Below are positions 1 to 10,650 of a DNA stretch of 27,849 bases, piece by piece (position 1 is the stretch's first letter; every line of letters starts with the position of its first letter). Source of the stretch: Chara braunii (lineage: Eukaryota > Streptophyta > Charophyceae > Charales > Characeae); contig BFEA01000162.1 of assembly GCA_003427395.1 (NCBI GenBank), forward strand, positions 1,260,459 through 1,288,307. Direction: 5' to 3'. Under the pieces are notes generated by a model. That model saw only the letters and a program-made list of their open reading frames with translations. It was not told the origin of the DNA and did no database searches. The position numbers were made by a program, and so were the translations under genes.

Positions 1-270
1 ACCAGCAGCTACCCCGGTCCCAGGAGTGGTGGGTGTGGCCCCTGGGGGGGTCCGGGGTGGGGCATAAAACCCCATTTTTGGGGTTTAGCCCATGTGGTGC
101 GCGCTCTCGCTGCGCACCCCCCACTATTTTTTATTTTATTTTTTGATTTTTTTTATTTTTTTTTTGAATTTTTTTTTTTGGGGGGGGGTCTGGAGCCGGG
201 GCTGGGGGTGCCCACCCCCCGACCCCCGGACCCCCGCCGGGGCCCCGGGGCCGGGGCTTGACAACCCTGG
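1..270. other. GC-rich and T-rich low-complexity sequence, no gene
   Basis: G-rich and C-rich runs (for example 180-188 and 212-255) surround a T-rich stretch at about 126-180. An open frame crosses this region, but its translation is compositional (Phe-rich, then Pro/Gly-rich) and runs on into the minisatellite. I see no coding signal. Confidence 0.5.
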
Positions 271-1262
271 CCAAAAGACAAGATTGAGAGCATCTACACA
301 AGAGGAAAGTTCACCGACGTATCCCGGAATGAATCGCAACACACACAGGCATCAAAGACAGCCAAAAGACAAGATTGAGAGCATCTACACAAGAGGAAAG
401 TTCACCGAAGTATCCCGGAATGAATCACAACACACACAAGCATCAAGGACAGCCAAAAGACAAGACTGAGAGCATCTACACAAGAGGAAAGTTCACCGAA
501 GTATCCCGGAATGAATTGCAACACACACAATCATCAAATTCAGCCAAAAGACAAGATTGAGAGCATCTACACAAGAGGAAAGTTCACCGAAGTATCCCGG
601 AATGAATCGCAACACACACAAGCATCACAGACAGCCAAAAGATGAGTTTGGAAGCAATCTATCATGAGGAAAGTTCACCGAAGTATTCCGGAATGAATCA
701 CAACACACAAGCATCAAATTCAGCCAAAAGACAAGATTGAGAGCATCTACACAAAAGGAAAGTTCACCGAAGTATCCCCGAATGAATCGCAACACACAAG
801 AGCATCAAGGATAGCTAAAAGACAAGATTGAGAACATCTACACAAGAGGGAAGTTCACTAAAGTATCCCGGAATGAATCGCAACACACACAAGCATCAAG
901 GACAGTCAAAAGATGAGTTTGGAAGCAATCTATCATGAAGAAAGTTCACCGAAGCATCCCCGAATGAATCGCAACACATACAAGCATCAAGATCAGCCAA
1001 AATCTAGCAAGAGGAAAGTTCACCGAAGTATCCCGGAATGAATCGCAACACATGAAAGCATCAAGATCCGCCAAAAGATGAGTTTGGAAGCAACCTAGCA
1101 AGAGGAAAGTTCACTGAAGTATCCCAGAATGAATTGCAACACATGTAAGCATCAAGATCAGCCAAAAGATGAGATTGAAAGCAATCTAGCAAGAGGAAAG
1201 CTCACAGAAGTATCCCAGAATAAATTGCAACACACACAAGCATCAAAATCAGCCAAAATCAC
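271..1262. repeat. 91-bp minisatellite, about 11 tandem units
   Basis: The landmark CCAAAAGA recurs near 271, 362, 453, 544, 635, 724, 815, 906, 997, 1071, 1162 and 1253. Spacing is 91 bp almost everywhere, with one 89-bp unit and one 74-bp unit that lost about 17 bp. Each unit carries a GAGGAAAGTTCAC block, a TATCCCGGAATGAAT block and a CAACACACA block. Two sub-types alternate: one starts with ACAAGATTGAGAGCATCTAC and the other with ATGAGTTTGGAAGCAA. Because 91 is not a multiple of three, the frame changes at each unit, so the open frames crossing it are not coding. Confidence 0.95.
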
Positions 1263-1274
1263 AGTTTTTAGAGG

Positions 1275-1422
1275 TGGTTTAAGCTAGAGGAAGGAGAAAA
1301 AGATGAAGAAGGAGAGGAAGGAGAAGAATAAGAAGAAGAGGAAGAAAAAAGGGAGGAAGAAGAAGGAGAAGAAGAAGAAGAAGAAGAAGAAGAAGGAGAA
1401 GAAGAAGTAGGAGAAGAAGACG
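1275..1422. repeat. GA-rich (GAA/GGA) microsatellite tract
   Basis: An almost uninterrupted purine strand built from AGG, GAA and GAG triplets, following the minisatellite directly. No coding is inferred. Confidence 0.9.
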
Positions 1423-1429
1423 ACTTCCT

Positions 1430-2350
1430 CCTCTTTCACTCACCTCTTGCTGGTCTCTAAGCAGTGAAGTCCCAGGCTTGGTTCTAACTCCTAAAGTATG
1501 GCTCCCCTTCCTCCCAAGTTCTCTCGTCCTCTTCTCACACGTCTTCTCAAGCTATGGCAGGTTCCTATCTCTAAGGCTATAGAGTCCTTCCTTCTAGGAG
1601 GGCTAAGGGGACCCCTTCTAGCCTCTCCTTCGATCTCACAGCCTGAAGGCTATGGCGGACCACTCTCCTCACTTCCTCCTAGCCTCTAGGCCGTCTTCCT
1701 CAACCCTATCACCATAGCCAGGCTTCAGGCTAGCTCCGACTCTCATCTCCTTGCTCTACTCCACTAGGATTCTCTCATGGACTCATTTTGGCAGCATGGG
1801 CTCGTCTCATGCTCAAATGAGAGTGGCGGCCTGCACCTCCAGCTTATGTAGGCAGAAACTGGTGCACCGCCCAGCCTCTAGGCCTCCCCAAGTGCCTCTA
1901 GGTGGACTGAGGTACCCCCAAGGCCAAATTTCAGGTTTTGGCCTCCCAGGAGGTACCCGGACCTCATTTTGGCCAGGTACATGCAGTCCGAGTGGCTGGT
2001 ACCTTCTCGGACTACCCCTTGGCCTACCCCGGATTCTTTTTTCTTCAAAAGGAGCTGTCTTTTTGGGGTACCCATACCCAAAATGCATCCTTTGATGAAA
2101 ATTGAGGGCCTAAAGACCGTTTTCGTGTCTTTTTGCAGATCTAGGCCTTTTTTGGGTAGGTCGTTGCACTTTTCCAAGTGGCGGCACAATCTCAGCCTTG
2201 GATTTGGTTGAGATCCATGACCCCCATTATTCCGAGCTATCCCCAAGCTCTTCTTGGTCCAAAGTTGAGCCTCTAACCTCAATTTTCAATTTTCCGGTGT
2301 ATTTGGACCAAACCTTGGGCCAAATACTCAAATTTTATCATTTTCCTCCT
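1430..2350. other. about 900 bp with no recognisable gene
   Basis: Several short open frames lie on both strands, but none shows a family motif and they overlap each other in most frames. The stretch at 1900-2050 contains repeated GGTACC-like words. The region abuts the point where gypsy RT similarity stops, so it may be unrelated flank or the product of a rearrangement. Confidence 0.5.
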
Positions 2351-2893
2351 TTCGATGTGTTGCGCGTGTCCGTGATAGGTCTCCGAGTAGACAAGGATAT
2401 CATCCATGTATACGATCACGCGGAAGTTGATCATTCCCTGAGTCAACCGTGTCTTGTTGACGAAATTCTGGAACGTGACGTTCATTGCTCGTTGAAACGT
2501 GGCAGGCGCGTTACAAATTCTCATTGGACACTGAACCCACTGCCACGTGTCTTCAAACAATACGAAGGTCGTCTTCGACCGATCTTCCTCCTTAACCAGA
2601 ATGTGATGGAAGCCATGCCAAATATCAAATTTGCTAAAATAATTAGCACACCCAATCGCATCCAGCAAATCATCAATCCGGGGGAGGGGGTCACGATACA
2701 CATCTTTGATCGTGGTATCATTCAACTTACGATAATCGATGCATATGCGAATGGATCCGTTTTTTTTAGGTACTAACACTACTGGAAACGACGATGGTCC
2801 AGTGGCAGGTTCGATCCAACTGCTTGCTTCAAATTCCCGGATTCGTTCGAGGGCCTTTTTCCGTTCTATCAGCCTAGTATCAGGGAATACCGG
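2350..2893 (-). pseudogene. pol: Ty3/gypsy reverse transcriptase, N-terminal half
   Basis: This encodes RNA-dependent DNA polymerase, which copies element RNA into DNA inside the Gag particle. Visible in order are VPKKNGSIRICIDYRKLN (fingers), LPRIDDLLDAI with FSKFDIWHGFHHI (motif A, catalytic Asp), CNAPATFQRAMN (motif B) and VYMDDILVYSE (motif C, catalytic Asp pair, codons 2399-2410). Sequence after the HAQHIE segment at about 2356 no longer resembles RT. The missing part would hold the thumb, RNase H and integrase. The frame differs from the upstream linker by one base near 2890. The frame reads on to a TGA just before 2279, but those last residues come from the flank. Confidence 0.9.
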
Positions 2894-3602
2894 TAAGGCT
2901 TGCAGTGAATTGGGGAATGATTTCCCGTCTGAATTTCGTGCTGAATGACCAATGACAAGACGATGTCAGTGTCCGTCACACTAATCGCTCCCTTATATTC
3001 CGTCAGGATGTCCGCAATCAAACGATGAATCTCATCAGCTACGTACTGTGGAACGTGTAATTCGTAAGGCTGATCCCAGATCCGTACATCGATCTGCTTC
3101 GTATGCGCTTGTTTTGCCACATTGGGTGGTGGCGCAGAGATAAATGAATGGTCCGATCGCCAGGAAAACACTGTGGCTATCATTTGAGCGTCTTCCTCCC
3201 GGATGGCCACGTGTCCTTCCGGGGTGATTCCATCACAGATATCTTGCCATGGACGGTTTTAGTCGCGATCTTAACTCCGAGCTCATATGATTCAGCCTCG
3301 AAACGCCCAGGGGGTTCCAAAGAACTGGCTTCCTCCCCCAAGCGTAACAGTCGTACTTCTTTTGCGGGTGACAGCAAGGATCGTGGTAGGCCCGTGATGT
3401 CGCAAAAAGCTCGCTTATCGTTATATCGCGCGAGAAGAGGGGTCGCTCCTTCGTACAGGGTTCGAGGGGGTTCCAGAGAGTCGACCATCCTTGAGATCTG
3501 TACGAGGGGTTCGCCCATAATCATTGCCAGGGTCCTTTGTTCCTTCTGAATAGTTAGATGCATCGTTCTTGCGATCGTTCTGGGTGGCGGGTAGTACACA
3601 CG
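2894..3602 (-). pseudogene. pol: gypsy pol linker between protease and RT, frameshifted
   Basis: Two overlapping minus-strand frames (3599 to 3180 and 3210 to 2869) together make the region between protease and RT. The second contains DGITPEGHVAIREED upstream and ends in HSPIHCKPYR, matching the PI..KPYR segment that normally precedes Ty3 RT. One frame change lies between about 3200 and 3260, near an AAAA run, and another at about 2890 leads into the RT frame. No catalytic function is expected for the linker itself. The first frame continues directly from the protease frame, interrupted only by TAG at 3603-3605. Confidence 0.7.
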
Positions 3603-4706
3603 CTATCGTGCGAGTCTAAGAATTTCAGGATCATTTTCGTCACTGCTATCCGCATCCTTCGATGATGGCTCATTGTCTGCAGAATTTTCCCAGGTGATCA
3701 TGCGAAGAGTTCCCGCTATCATCGGAGAAACTCGCGAGACTGCGTTGATGGTAGTACGAAGAGTCAGTCTCATAGGTACAACATAGGGTTTTCCTCCCGT
3801 ATTTCAGAGGATGATTGACCGTCGCTCGAAATCTAGGTTTGCTCGTAATGCCACAAGAGCGAGAAGACCGAAAAGGACATCGTAGGTATTTACATCCAAT
3901 ACCACGACATCCCCCAAAGCGTGCACCTTTCCTAGTCGGAAGGCGACGTTGGTCATCCGTCCCACTGTTTTGATATTTTCTTCGTCTGCCGAAACGAGCT
4001 GATCCTTTTCTGTAAGCATGATTAGATCGTTTCTCCTACCTGCCCTCTCAACTACTCGCAGCGAAATAACCAGGACAGCAGCTCCTGAATCAATGATTGC
4101 ACTGTACGGAATTCCCCATATTTCAATATCGCATTCCGCAGATTTTCAAGGGACGGGTTTAATCCGTAGGAAATTATCGTCTTTCTGTATTAGTCCTACC
4201 CGTATTGGATCCGACGTGCCAGCCGTATTTCCATCTGGCGTGGGGCCTTTAACCTTTACGTTCGGTGTTCGAGTGAGGGCAAATCATTTTCGATTCGCCT
4301 TACAGTGTTGTAACATTCGCTCATTAGCTTGTTCAAAGATCGAGAGCAGATGGTCAATCGGAAGTGGAATCCGATGGTCTAAGGCTCGGATGATATTCAG
4401 CACATCGATTTTCCCAGTGACAAAGGTGGGTCCTCCCGACTCCATCTCTCCTGGAGAAGGTCGCCACTCAGCCACTTCTTTTTGTTCTGGCGCCGGTCTG
4501 ATTGTCCCGATCATTCTGAGCCCCGGATAACCAAGCGATACATATTGGTCCAGCGGGATGAGCTCAACAGCTTCTTCCGCAGTAGCTAACGCGCTTCCTC
4601 CACCTTCTATTTCCTCCATCAGGGCTCCTACTCGGCCAGGTCCGTTAGCGATAGGGGCTACTGCCATTGGTGCGACCCCGACCCGTTGTTGCGGGGGCCG
4701 GTGGGG
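3603..4706 (-). pseudogene. pol: gypsy aspartic protease (retropepsin) region
   Basis: A retropepsin cleaves the Gag-Pol polyprotein. The active-site motif reads IIDSGAAVLVIS, with DSGA encoded at 4080-4091. About 75 codons later a YDVLFGLLALVALRAN segment resembles the usual dVLLG.D.L motif before the C-terminal helix. The frame is the same as gag's, so gag and protease were one ORF. In-frame stops lie at 4284-4286 (TGA), 4146-4148 (TGA), 3804-3806 (TGA) and 3603-3605 (TAG). All but 3804 sit where Arg or Gln would fit; 3804 could be a former Trp. The stretch from 4700 to 4300 between knuckle and protease shows no known domain. Confidence 0.8.
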
Positions 4707-5759
4707 GCAATCACGGCCCAGATGTCCTGGTTAATGGCAAGCATAACAGACGTTCAGATTGCTCGCGGCTCCCCCGAGAACAGGTGCCGAGGCCAATCCT
4801 TGTTGGATCGGGGCGGCTCGTACTGCAATGGGTCGCATATTCCTCATCATAGCCTCCAACCGAGCATTATGCTCCCATTGTTCCTTTTTGCTTTCTTGGA
4901 TCAGACTAATTAGTGTTTTGGTTAGTTCAAAAATGGCAGTGGACTCATTTGACCTTATAGGATTCTCAATCGGTGGCGCGGGTGCCGTCATTACAAGTGT
5001 TGGCGCCGCAGGAACAGGGACACTCGTGATTACACTCGGGGTCGGTCGTTTAGGGGCTATCTGTTCCAGATAGGTAACAGGTCCTGATACAAACCCCATG
5101 TTTTCAAACTTGTTTTGCAACGCAGCCAGCTCAGCCCTTGCCCTCGAAAGTTCGAACGAGTCTCCTTCCTTAGGATAGTCTTCTCCTTCTAAGAAACTCG
5201 CCGCGAACTTCCGTTCCATCTCCTCTGCAGCTGCCATAATCTGTTGCAGCGTGTGATTGATGGAGGAGAACTGTTTTCGCAATTTCGCCCTTATCATCCG
5301 GCTGCGGAGTCCGTCTATAAATAGATCTCTCCCTACTTGCTCGCCCCGCTCAGTTTTCACAAACATTCGATAGAACCGGTTTCGATATTCTGCAATGGAC
5401 TCAAGAGGTTTTTCAACTCGGTCCTTGATCATGTAGAGCGCTTGCTCTGGATGGACATAGTCGAATCGATTCAAAAAATCTCGCTCAAAAGTAGGGAGAT
5501 CCACCCATACATAGGTACTAAACCAATGATGAGCGTCCCCTCCTAATCGGGCGGGAATATTTACCTGAGCTTCGTTATCGTCGTACTGCTGCACCCGAAG
5601 CGTGGCTAACCACGCTCCAGCAAGATGATGCGCAGGGTCAAACAGGTAGAGATCAGGTGGCGTCATGGAAGTCCTTGCTCGTGGGGGGGGTTGATTAGGA
5701 TTTTGTTGTTGATTGACATTCTGCTGCTGTGGGTTCGGATTTTATGGATTAGCATTCAT
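4707..5759 (-). pseudogene. gag: gypsy Gag with CCHC zinc knuckle
   Basis: Gag forms the cytoplasmic virus-like particle and packages element RNA. From the ATG at 5759 there is an Asn/Gln/Pro-rich N-terminus. A Retrotrans_gag-type domain follows (HHLAGAWLATLRV, then DLPTFERDFLNRFDY, then IAEYRNRFYRMF), then a coiled-coil-like segment around EEMERKFAAS. The end is a CX2CX4HX4C zinc knuckle at 4707-4748. Two TAA codons interrupt the frame: 5742-5744 in the Gln-rich tail and 4731-4733 inside the knuckle at a position often occupied by Gln or Lys. An alternative start is the Met at 5666, after the first stop. Gag runs in frame into the protease. Confidence 0.87.
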
Positions 5760-5900
5760 GTTGGCTGCCCGTCGATTAGCCGATCTACTTCGGGTGACGA
5801 CGGGGTCGCGTCTATGCGCGTTCCGGGGTTGAGGTCACCCTTGGTTAGCAAGATCGCTCAATTATCGTGCTGTCAATCCTAAAACCCGGCCACGTGTCGA

Positions 5901-5913
5901 GCTCCGATACGAA
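5901..5913 (-). other. candidate primer-binding site (initiator tRNA-Met type)
   Basis: The minus strand reads TTCGTATCGGAGC, differing at two positions from the common plant LTR-element primer-binding site TTGGTATCAGAGC. It lies about 140 bp upstream of the gag ATG, where a PBS is expected. The adjacent minus-strand sequence does not end in a clean CA, so the LTR edge is uncertain. Confidence 0.45.
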
Positions 5914-6950
5914 CCTCACGATTAGCGCGACTTCCTGATCAGAGTAGAGTATGGGCCTGGAAGTGCGAAAAGGGGTGTGCCAAGGATTTTTGGGAAAGTG
6001 GGGGTGGAGTCCCAGGTCAGAACTGAGATCTCCTGTGGCAGGGTTTTTCGGGGACACGGATGCAATTAGACAGAAAGGGCGGACCACTTCGGGTCATAAG
6101 GCAGATGGCATGCGCCGATCCTTCAAGACCGTGCGATCCATCGGTTTTGAGGGTGGCGGTTTGTCGAAAAGTCTCTTCGGGGCGGGTGTGGTTCAGATGA
6201 GTCAGTCCGTCGGTTGTTGCCACGTGGGGCCGGTCGTCGTACGTTCTGGTTGGGCCCTCGTGGTTCCGGGGTTCTCTGATTGGCGCGTTGTCGGCAATTT
6301 CTACAGGGCGTGCTGGGCCAGTAGCGGGCTATGGCTTTCCACGGGATGACCCTGAGTTGGTGATATGGGAGATAACGACGAAGTCGGGGGAAATAAAGTA
6401 GTGAGTGTGGTTCGCGGTGGGGAAATTAGAGCATCGGGGGTCGCTGGTAGTGGCGCAATGAAACTCCCTAGGACACAGTCGGTTTTCGGTTAGCCAGGGG
6501 TATCTCTGTCGAAGGCTTTCTTCTATCCAAGGGGTGAAGTATTTCGGGTCGTATAACGACTCTGAGCTCTCGGAGCATGTCATCATATCATCGCGGAGCT
6601 GCGAGATGCCTAAGGGCGGGTCTGTACCGATTGCAATCACCGCGTGTGAGCACGTGCAGGCCGCGCGGATCGAGTCGTGCTTACACATGTTCACGCGGGA
6701 CGATAACTTCGTTGCTGACGCGGAGTGACCACATCCAATCGTTCGTCGTTCTCGTTATGTGTGGTTTGGTCGCGAATCGCTACGCGGGGACACGTGTAAG
6801 TACGCAAAGCAGGTCGTACTTACGCGCGTCTCTACAAGGCGTTCGCTGGTTTCTGGACAAACAACTACCCAACTACCTACTCATTCTGCAATTTTCGAGT
6901 ATGCAAAACGCAACAATCCCAACAGCTCGATCAAAAGATAAGCAAAAATG
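5914..6950. other. possible 5' LTR/leader of the gypsy element; no gene
   Basis: Open frames here are short and lack motifs. The position upstream of the putative PBS suggests U5/R or leader sequence of the minus-strand element, but no matching 3' LTR exists in the window to prove it. The composition is G-rich on the plus strand at 6060-6350. Confidence 0.3.
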
Positions 6951-8800
6951 AGAACAAGATTAACGACTGCACAAAATTTTTACCCTACTCATGAGGGCAT
7001 CAAAGGCAGTAAACAAAGCCAAAGGCAAGGATCAGCAACCCAACATGACATCCATTCATTCATTCATACATTCATACACTATATCCGAGATGGGAAATTG
7101 GAAGGACAAGTGTGAGCGAGAAACCAAGTCCAGATTCTGAAAAACAGAAATGGGCCAATCACCCGGAGCCGAAATCAAAATTTATATACACGAGACAGAA
7201 CGGAGAAAAGATAAAAGAGCAAAGACGCGTCCATCAACCTCAGCTCCCTCTTCCTCTCTCTCTCTCTCCGATGCGGACAGTCCGTCACCGCGCACCAACC
7301 CACGAAGCCGTCACCCCGCTTAGTTCTCCCGCACCCGTCTGGTTCGCCCGAGCCCACAGTCCATTGTGGCCCGCGTCAACCCCGCGCGTTTGGCAGCAGC
7401 TCGTCGGGTCGCCTGACTCCTGCTCTACTCACCGCTTACTTCGCTCGTGTGCCGACCCTCTCTGATCACGCAACCTCGAGCTTCCGCTTAGCTGGTTAAG
7501 AGAGCTAACTAATCGCGCAACCGGAATTTATAGCGTGCATGCATGCGCGAAGAACACGGAATTACAAGGACTTAGAAGGACGATTAGAGAAGGAACGCCT
7601 ACGTTCTGTATGGCCTAATCGCGGCGTGGGGGACGTAGCCACTCTCCACGCATCGATCCGATCATGCAGAGCGCGGCTACCAAAACTCAGCAAAAAGAAA
7701 GAGAAGAAGGGCGGAAAAGGCGAAGCTCAAGAAGAAAAGATACAGTTGCAATGGCGCCCGCCCAAAATTACAGTTACACACATGATTAAAGGTGCCGACT
7801 AATCAGAATTCCGTTGCAGCCGCATGAAGAAGCGCATAAGCAAAAAGGCGCTGCGCGGCAAAAAGAAAAATCCTAATTACAAAATTCCTAAATTGCTATC
7901 TAATGCGGAAAAAAGCAAAAAGCACGAACTCCGAAAAGAATGTCCAAAATTCCGAGAGCCAACGAGGCTCGCCAAGATTCAAAAAGGAAAATTCAAAAAG
8001 AACGACGCAAAATTCCCGCGCGATGTCCGCGCCTAAAAAGTCTGAAACTGAAGCAAAAGAAACAACGTCAACATTTATTAGTCGCGCGCATGACAGCGCG
8101 CCGCAGACACAGCCAATCAATCAATCGATTGTCCCCCACCCGGGCCTGAACCCAACCATCCGAAAAGAACCGACACAAAACGACGAAGAAGCGAGGACAC
8201 CGATGCAATTTCCTTCCAATCCCGATCTCCCGTAATTGACCCAACCTTCCCAGCTTAGGACCCCTCATTGCAATCGCGCAGAAAGTCGCGCGCTACAGAA
8301 AGTGGTTCGTCACACCCCCACCATCCTCCAAACCATACGATGGGTTAATCACCATCGCCTGGCTGTGCTGGCTGCCACCCCACCCTCCTCTCCCCACACA
8401 AGAGGTGATGAGGGAAGCCATTGGGGAAGATGGAAGTTGGCACGCAACATTTTGTGCAGGGATACGGGAGAGCAGAGAGAGCTCTGAGAGGGGGCTAGAT
8501 TTTGAAGAGCCCTCTTTTCCTCAGTAAGGATCTCGCCATCAAGGTTAACGGACTGTGGTTCATTTTTCTTTGTAGATGCAACATGTGCTCGTTTGTCTTG
8601 CAGGACTTGTCTTATCGATGTGTGTAATTGTTTGTGTGCTATTTGTCTCATTGCCCTCCCTGGCCTGAAGTTCATATAAAAAAAAAAGAAAGATCTACCG
8701 TCCTACTATTTGTAGGGCAACAAAATTATGACCATCGGATCCCTTTGCTATCTGCGGCTGAAAAGAGGGTCACACACACAAACGGTCCTCTCATTCCTAT
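6950..8800. other. non-coding stretch with A-rich segments, a CT repeat and a TATA-like box
   Basis: No gene is supported. There is a short CT microsatellite at 7249-7268. A minus-strand TATATAAA-like box lies at about 7180-7193 and could belong to an LTR promoter. An A-rich, Lys-codon-rich segment at 7680-8060 gives compositional open frames, and an A10 run follows at 8679-8688. Repeated CATTCATTCATA words occur at 7050-7080. Confidence 0.4.
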
Positions 8801-8814
8801 GTACTTTTCTGACC

Positions 8815-9097
8815 GCTAGTGGGACTTGGTCCCCGGCATCCATCATGATCAGCTTGCAGATTCCCATCCCCCCAGCCCATATGTAAACATCATTGTTCAG
8901 CAGGATAAATAATAATAAATAAATATCAAATTTCGATAGCAGGCCTCACCCAGCACCAAGTCCCACTAGCAGCGTTGAGTTTCCTGAACACTTGAATCCG
9001 GGTGTGTTTGAGGAGATGTGCAGAAATGGCGTTGAGTTTGCTCAACCACACATCCCCACAAACACGTCCAGATTCAGGCGTTGCTAGTGGGACTTGG
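8815..9097. repeat. three alternating copies of a terminal inverted repeat (MITE-like cluster)
   Basis: GCTAGTGGGACTTGG occurs at 8815-8829 (plus), inverted at 8956-8970 and again plus at 9083-9097. The first pair brackets 156 bp with a 16-bp perfect inverted repeat. The second pair brackets 142 bp, has 19-bp arms (CCAAGTCCCACTAGCAGCG) with one mismatch, and its interior also pairs imperfectly. No ORF lies inside, which suits small non-autonomous foldback or MITE-like elements sharing an end. Confidence 0.75.
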
Positions 9098-9099
9098 CC

Positions 9100-9660
9100 C
9101 CGGTATTAGTCTCCAAATGGGCCCTCAAAAATAAAAAGGGCCCTCTGGCCCTGGCGGTGGTGCCTATTCCAGGGTTTCCTGCTTGACTTTTTGTGAGGGA
9201 TGCCAGGCCCGGTTCCCGGCTTTAATTAAACAAGTAAGATACATTAAAAAAAAAAAAAAATGGTGTCAAATGGGGAATGTGTCATTAGCCAGAAGGGGGG
9301 GGAGGTGGGCATTTGCAATTGGAGTTTTGTCTTGTTCACATTCCGCGAGCGGTGGAGCAAGGTCGAAATTTAATGAGACATGTCAGTCCCGTTATATCCC
9401 CTGGGAAATCTCAGTACCGCTACTGCCACCACGGTGCAATGAATGAAGGTTTCCCAAATAGAAAACATGGTCAAGGTAGCTGAATACATGTCCGACATAA
9501 AGTTATAATAATGACCTGTCCCCCCCCCCACCTTCAAAATTCATTCCATGATGACACCGTCTCCTCCTTTTTTGTTTTTTTTCAATGAAATGTCTTCTCT
9601 TTGATCAAGAAAAATCGGTTGGGCTAGTGGAACATTCAATTCAGGTGCCCTGTGATGAAG
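9100..9660. other. no gene; short hairpin and A-tract
   Basis: A 7-bp hairpin (GGGCCCT at 9119-9125, AGGGCCC at 9137-9143) and an A14 run at 9246-9259 are the only structures I see. The open frames are unsupported. Confidence 0.5.
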
Positions 9661-9669
9661 AGGCCTATC

Positions 9670-9702
9670 ATTATTATTATTATTATAATATTATTATTAT
9701 AA

Positions 9703-9751
<49 letters not shown>

Positions 9752-9752
9752 T
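9670..9752. repeat. (ATT)n microsatellite
   Basis: About 83 bp of ATT triplets with a few AAT interruptions, preceded by AAGAGGCCTATC. The same word precedes the (CTT)n tract at 10571. On the minus strand this is an (AAT)n tract following CATCGCCCTTTTAAAT, so it may be the tail of a retroelement fragment. Confidence 0.9.
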
Positions 9753-9800
9753 AAAAGGGCGATGGCCTTTTGATATCATCATCACTGAAGCTGACCGGCC

Positions 9801-10453
9801 CCAGGAGGGAGATCTCACTCCCGATGTATGTGGAGTAGCGGATAGGGCGTGTGACCCTTCGGCGCCGTTGATGAGAACGGTGATCAGTGGTGTTGTTTTT
9901 CTTGGTTTTCGGCGTGGGGAAACATATGACTTTTGGGGGGCTCCCATTGGGTGGCATTTCTTTTGCTTTTGTTGTGGTGCTCCTCTGGGGGTCATGAACG
10001 TGCGTGAAAATCATACCAACTTTTTTTGGTTGGATTTTCACACACCTTCCACTTGCGTTTGCGTCGTTGCCCATGCATTCAAAAGAGGCCGAAAATGAAG
10101 ATGTTCCCCTTTTCTCATCATGAAGGGATGTCAGTTGATGTCAGAGTCTTCCACAACTTGTCTGTCATTCCAAGCCTCTCGTTGGGGAACGTTAACAAAT
10201 GTGTGTTGGCCTCATGTACATGGTCCATGAACCGCCCACATGCACAACATACCAGCGGAATCATCAGAAGATCCACAACCTGACAGCTGACCGCAGTTCG
10301 TGGCGGGTGGACAACATTGCGTTGTCAGAATTGCGGCATTTTGTTTTTTTCAACAATTTATAGCGGAGTAAAGGATGCCACACGGATGTCCCCCGCACGT
10401 CCTGCAGCCGTCACACTACTCCACATACATCGTTAGTGGGATCTCCCTCCAGG
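9801..10453. repeat. inverted repeat pair, about 38 bp arms
   Basis: 9801-9838 (centred on GATGTATGTGGAGTAG) recurs inverted at 10417-10453, with a few mismatches. The right arm lies beside the tRNA-derived SINE head. The 580 bp between the arms holds short open frames without motifs. Confidence 0.7.
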
Positions 10454-10469
10454 TAATTCAGTTATTCTG

Positions 10470-10552
10470 GGCATCTGATTGTATCAGGATTCAAACTTGA
10501 GTCTGTGTTTTTTTTTTTCAACAGTTCACGGGTGTACCAACTGAGCTAGGCT
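10470..10552 (-). repeat. tRNA-derived SINE head, copy 1
   Basis: On the minus strand the pol III A box reads TAGCTCAGTTGG (10537-10548) and the B box reads GTTTGAATCC (10487-10496), about 40 nt apart. An AACTGTTGA anticodon-loop-like segment and a 12-nt A run lie between. The D, T and acceptor stems no longer pair, so this is a SINE relic and not a tRNA gene. A second copy lies at 20930-20990. Confidence 0.7.
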
Positions 10553-10570
10553 CGTTGATAAGAGGCCTAT

Positions 10571-10614
10571 CTTCTTCTTCTTCTTCTTCTTCTTCTTCTT
10601 CTTCTTCTTCTTCT
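10571..10614. repeat. (CTT)n microsatellite, LINE 3' tail
   Basis: About 14 CTT units, read as (GAA)n on the minus strand. It ends exactly at the 3' target-site duplication of the LINE, so I read it as the element's tail. Confidence 0.85.
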
Positions 10615-10632
10615 TTTTTAATTGTTTTAGAA

Positions 10633-10650
10633 GGGCCCAGTGCCCAAGGC
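10633..10650 (-). repeat. LINE 3'-end hairpin motif, copy 1
   Basis: GGGCCCAGTGCCCAAGGC occurs here and at 11659-11676, each time just right of a T-rich or (CTT)n tract. On the minus strand it is a small hairpin just before the A-rich tail, a plausible 3' recognition structure of the LINE family. Confidence 0.55.

Larger units (their letters stand above)
2350..5913 (-). mobile_element. Ty3/gypsy LTR retrotransposon, 3'-truncated and decayed
   Basis: On the minus strand, in order, are Gag with a zinc knuckle, a retropepsin motif, a linker and the first half of a Ty3-type reverse transcriptase. Similarity ends at about 2350, shortly after the YMDD box. The RT thumb, RNase H, integrase and 3' LTR are therefore missing. 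Six in-frame stops between 5744 and 3603 and at least two frameshifts show that the copy is dead. A possible initiator-Met primer-binding site precedes gag at 5901-5913. No second LTR is visible, so the LTR cannot be delimited. Confidence 0.88.

Noticed and set aside
271-1262. CRISPR-like array
   Set aside because: The whole 91-bp unit repeats, spacers included, and the context is eukaryotic; it is a minisatellite.
2198-2776. Plus-strand 192-aa ORF
   Set aside because: It is the antisense shadow of the gypsy RT, whose motifs are on the minus strand.
5914-6950. Complete 5' LTR with TG...CA ends
   Set aside because: No second LTR or clean termini are visible in the window, so only a low-confidence region is listed.
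7539-8235. Lys-rich ORFs resembling a nuclear protein
   Set aside because: The A-rich composition alone gives Lys codons; no domain, and overlapping frames are equally open.
10487-10552. Functional tRNA gene (also 20930-20990)
   Set aside because: A and B boxes are present, but the D, anticodon, T and acceptor stems do not pair; these are SINE relics.
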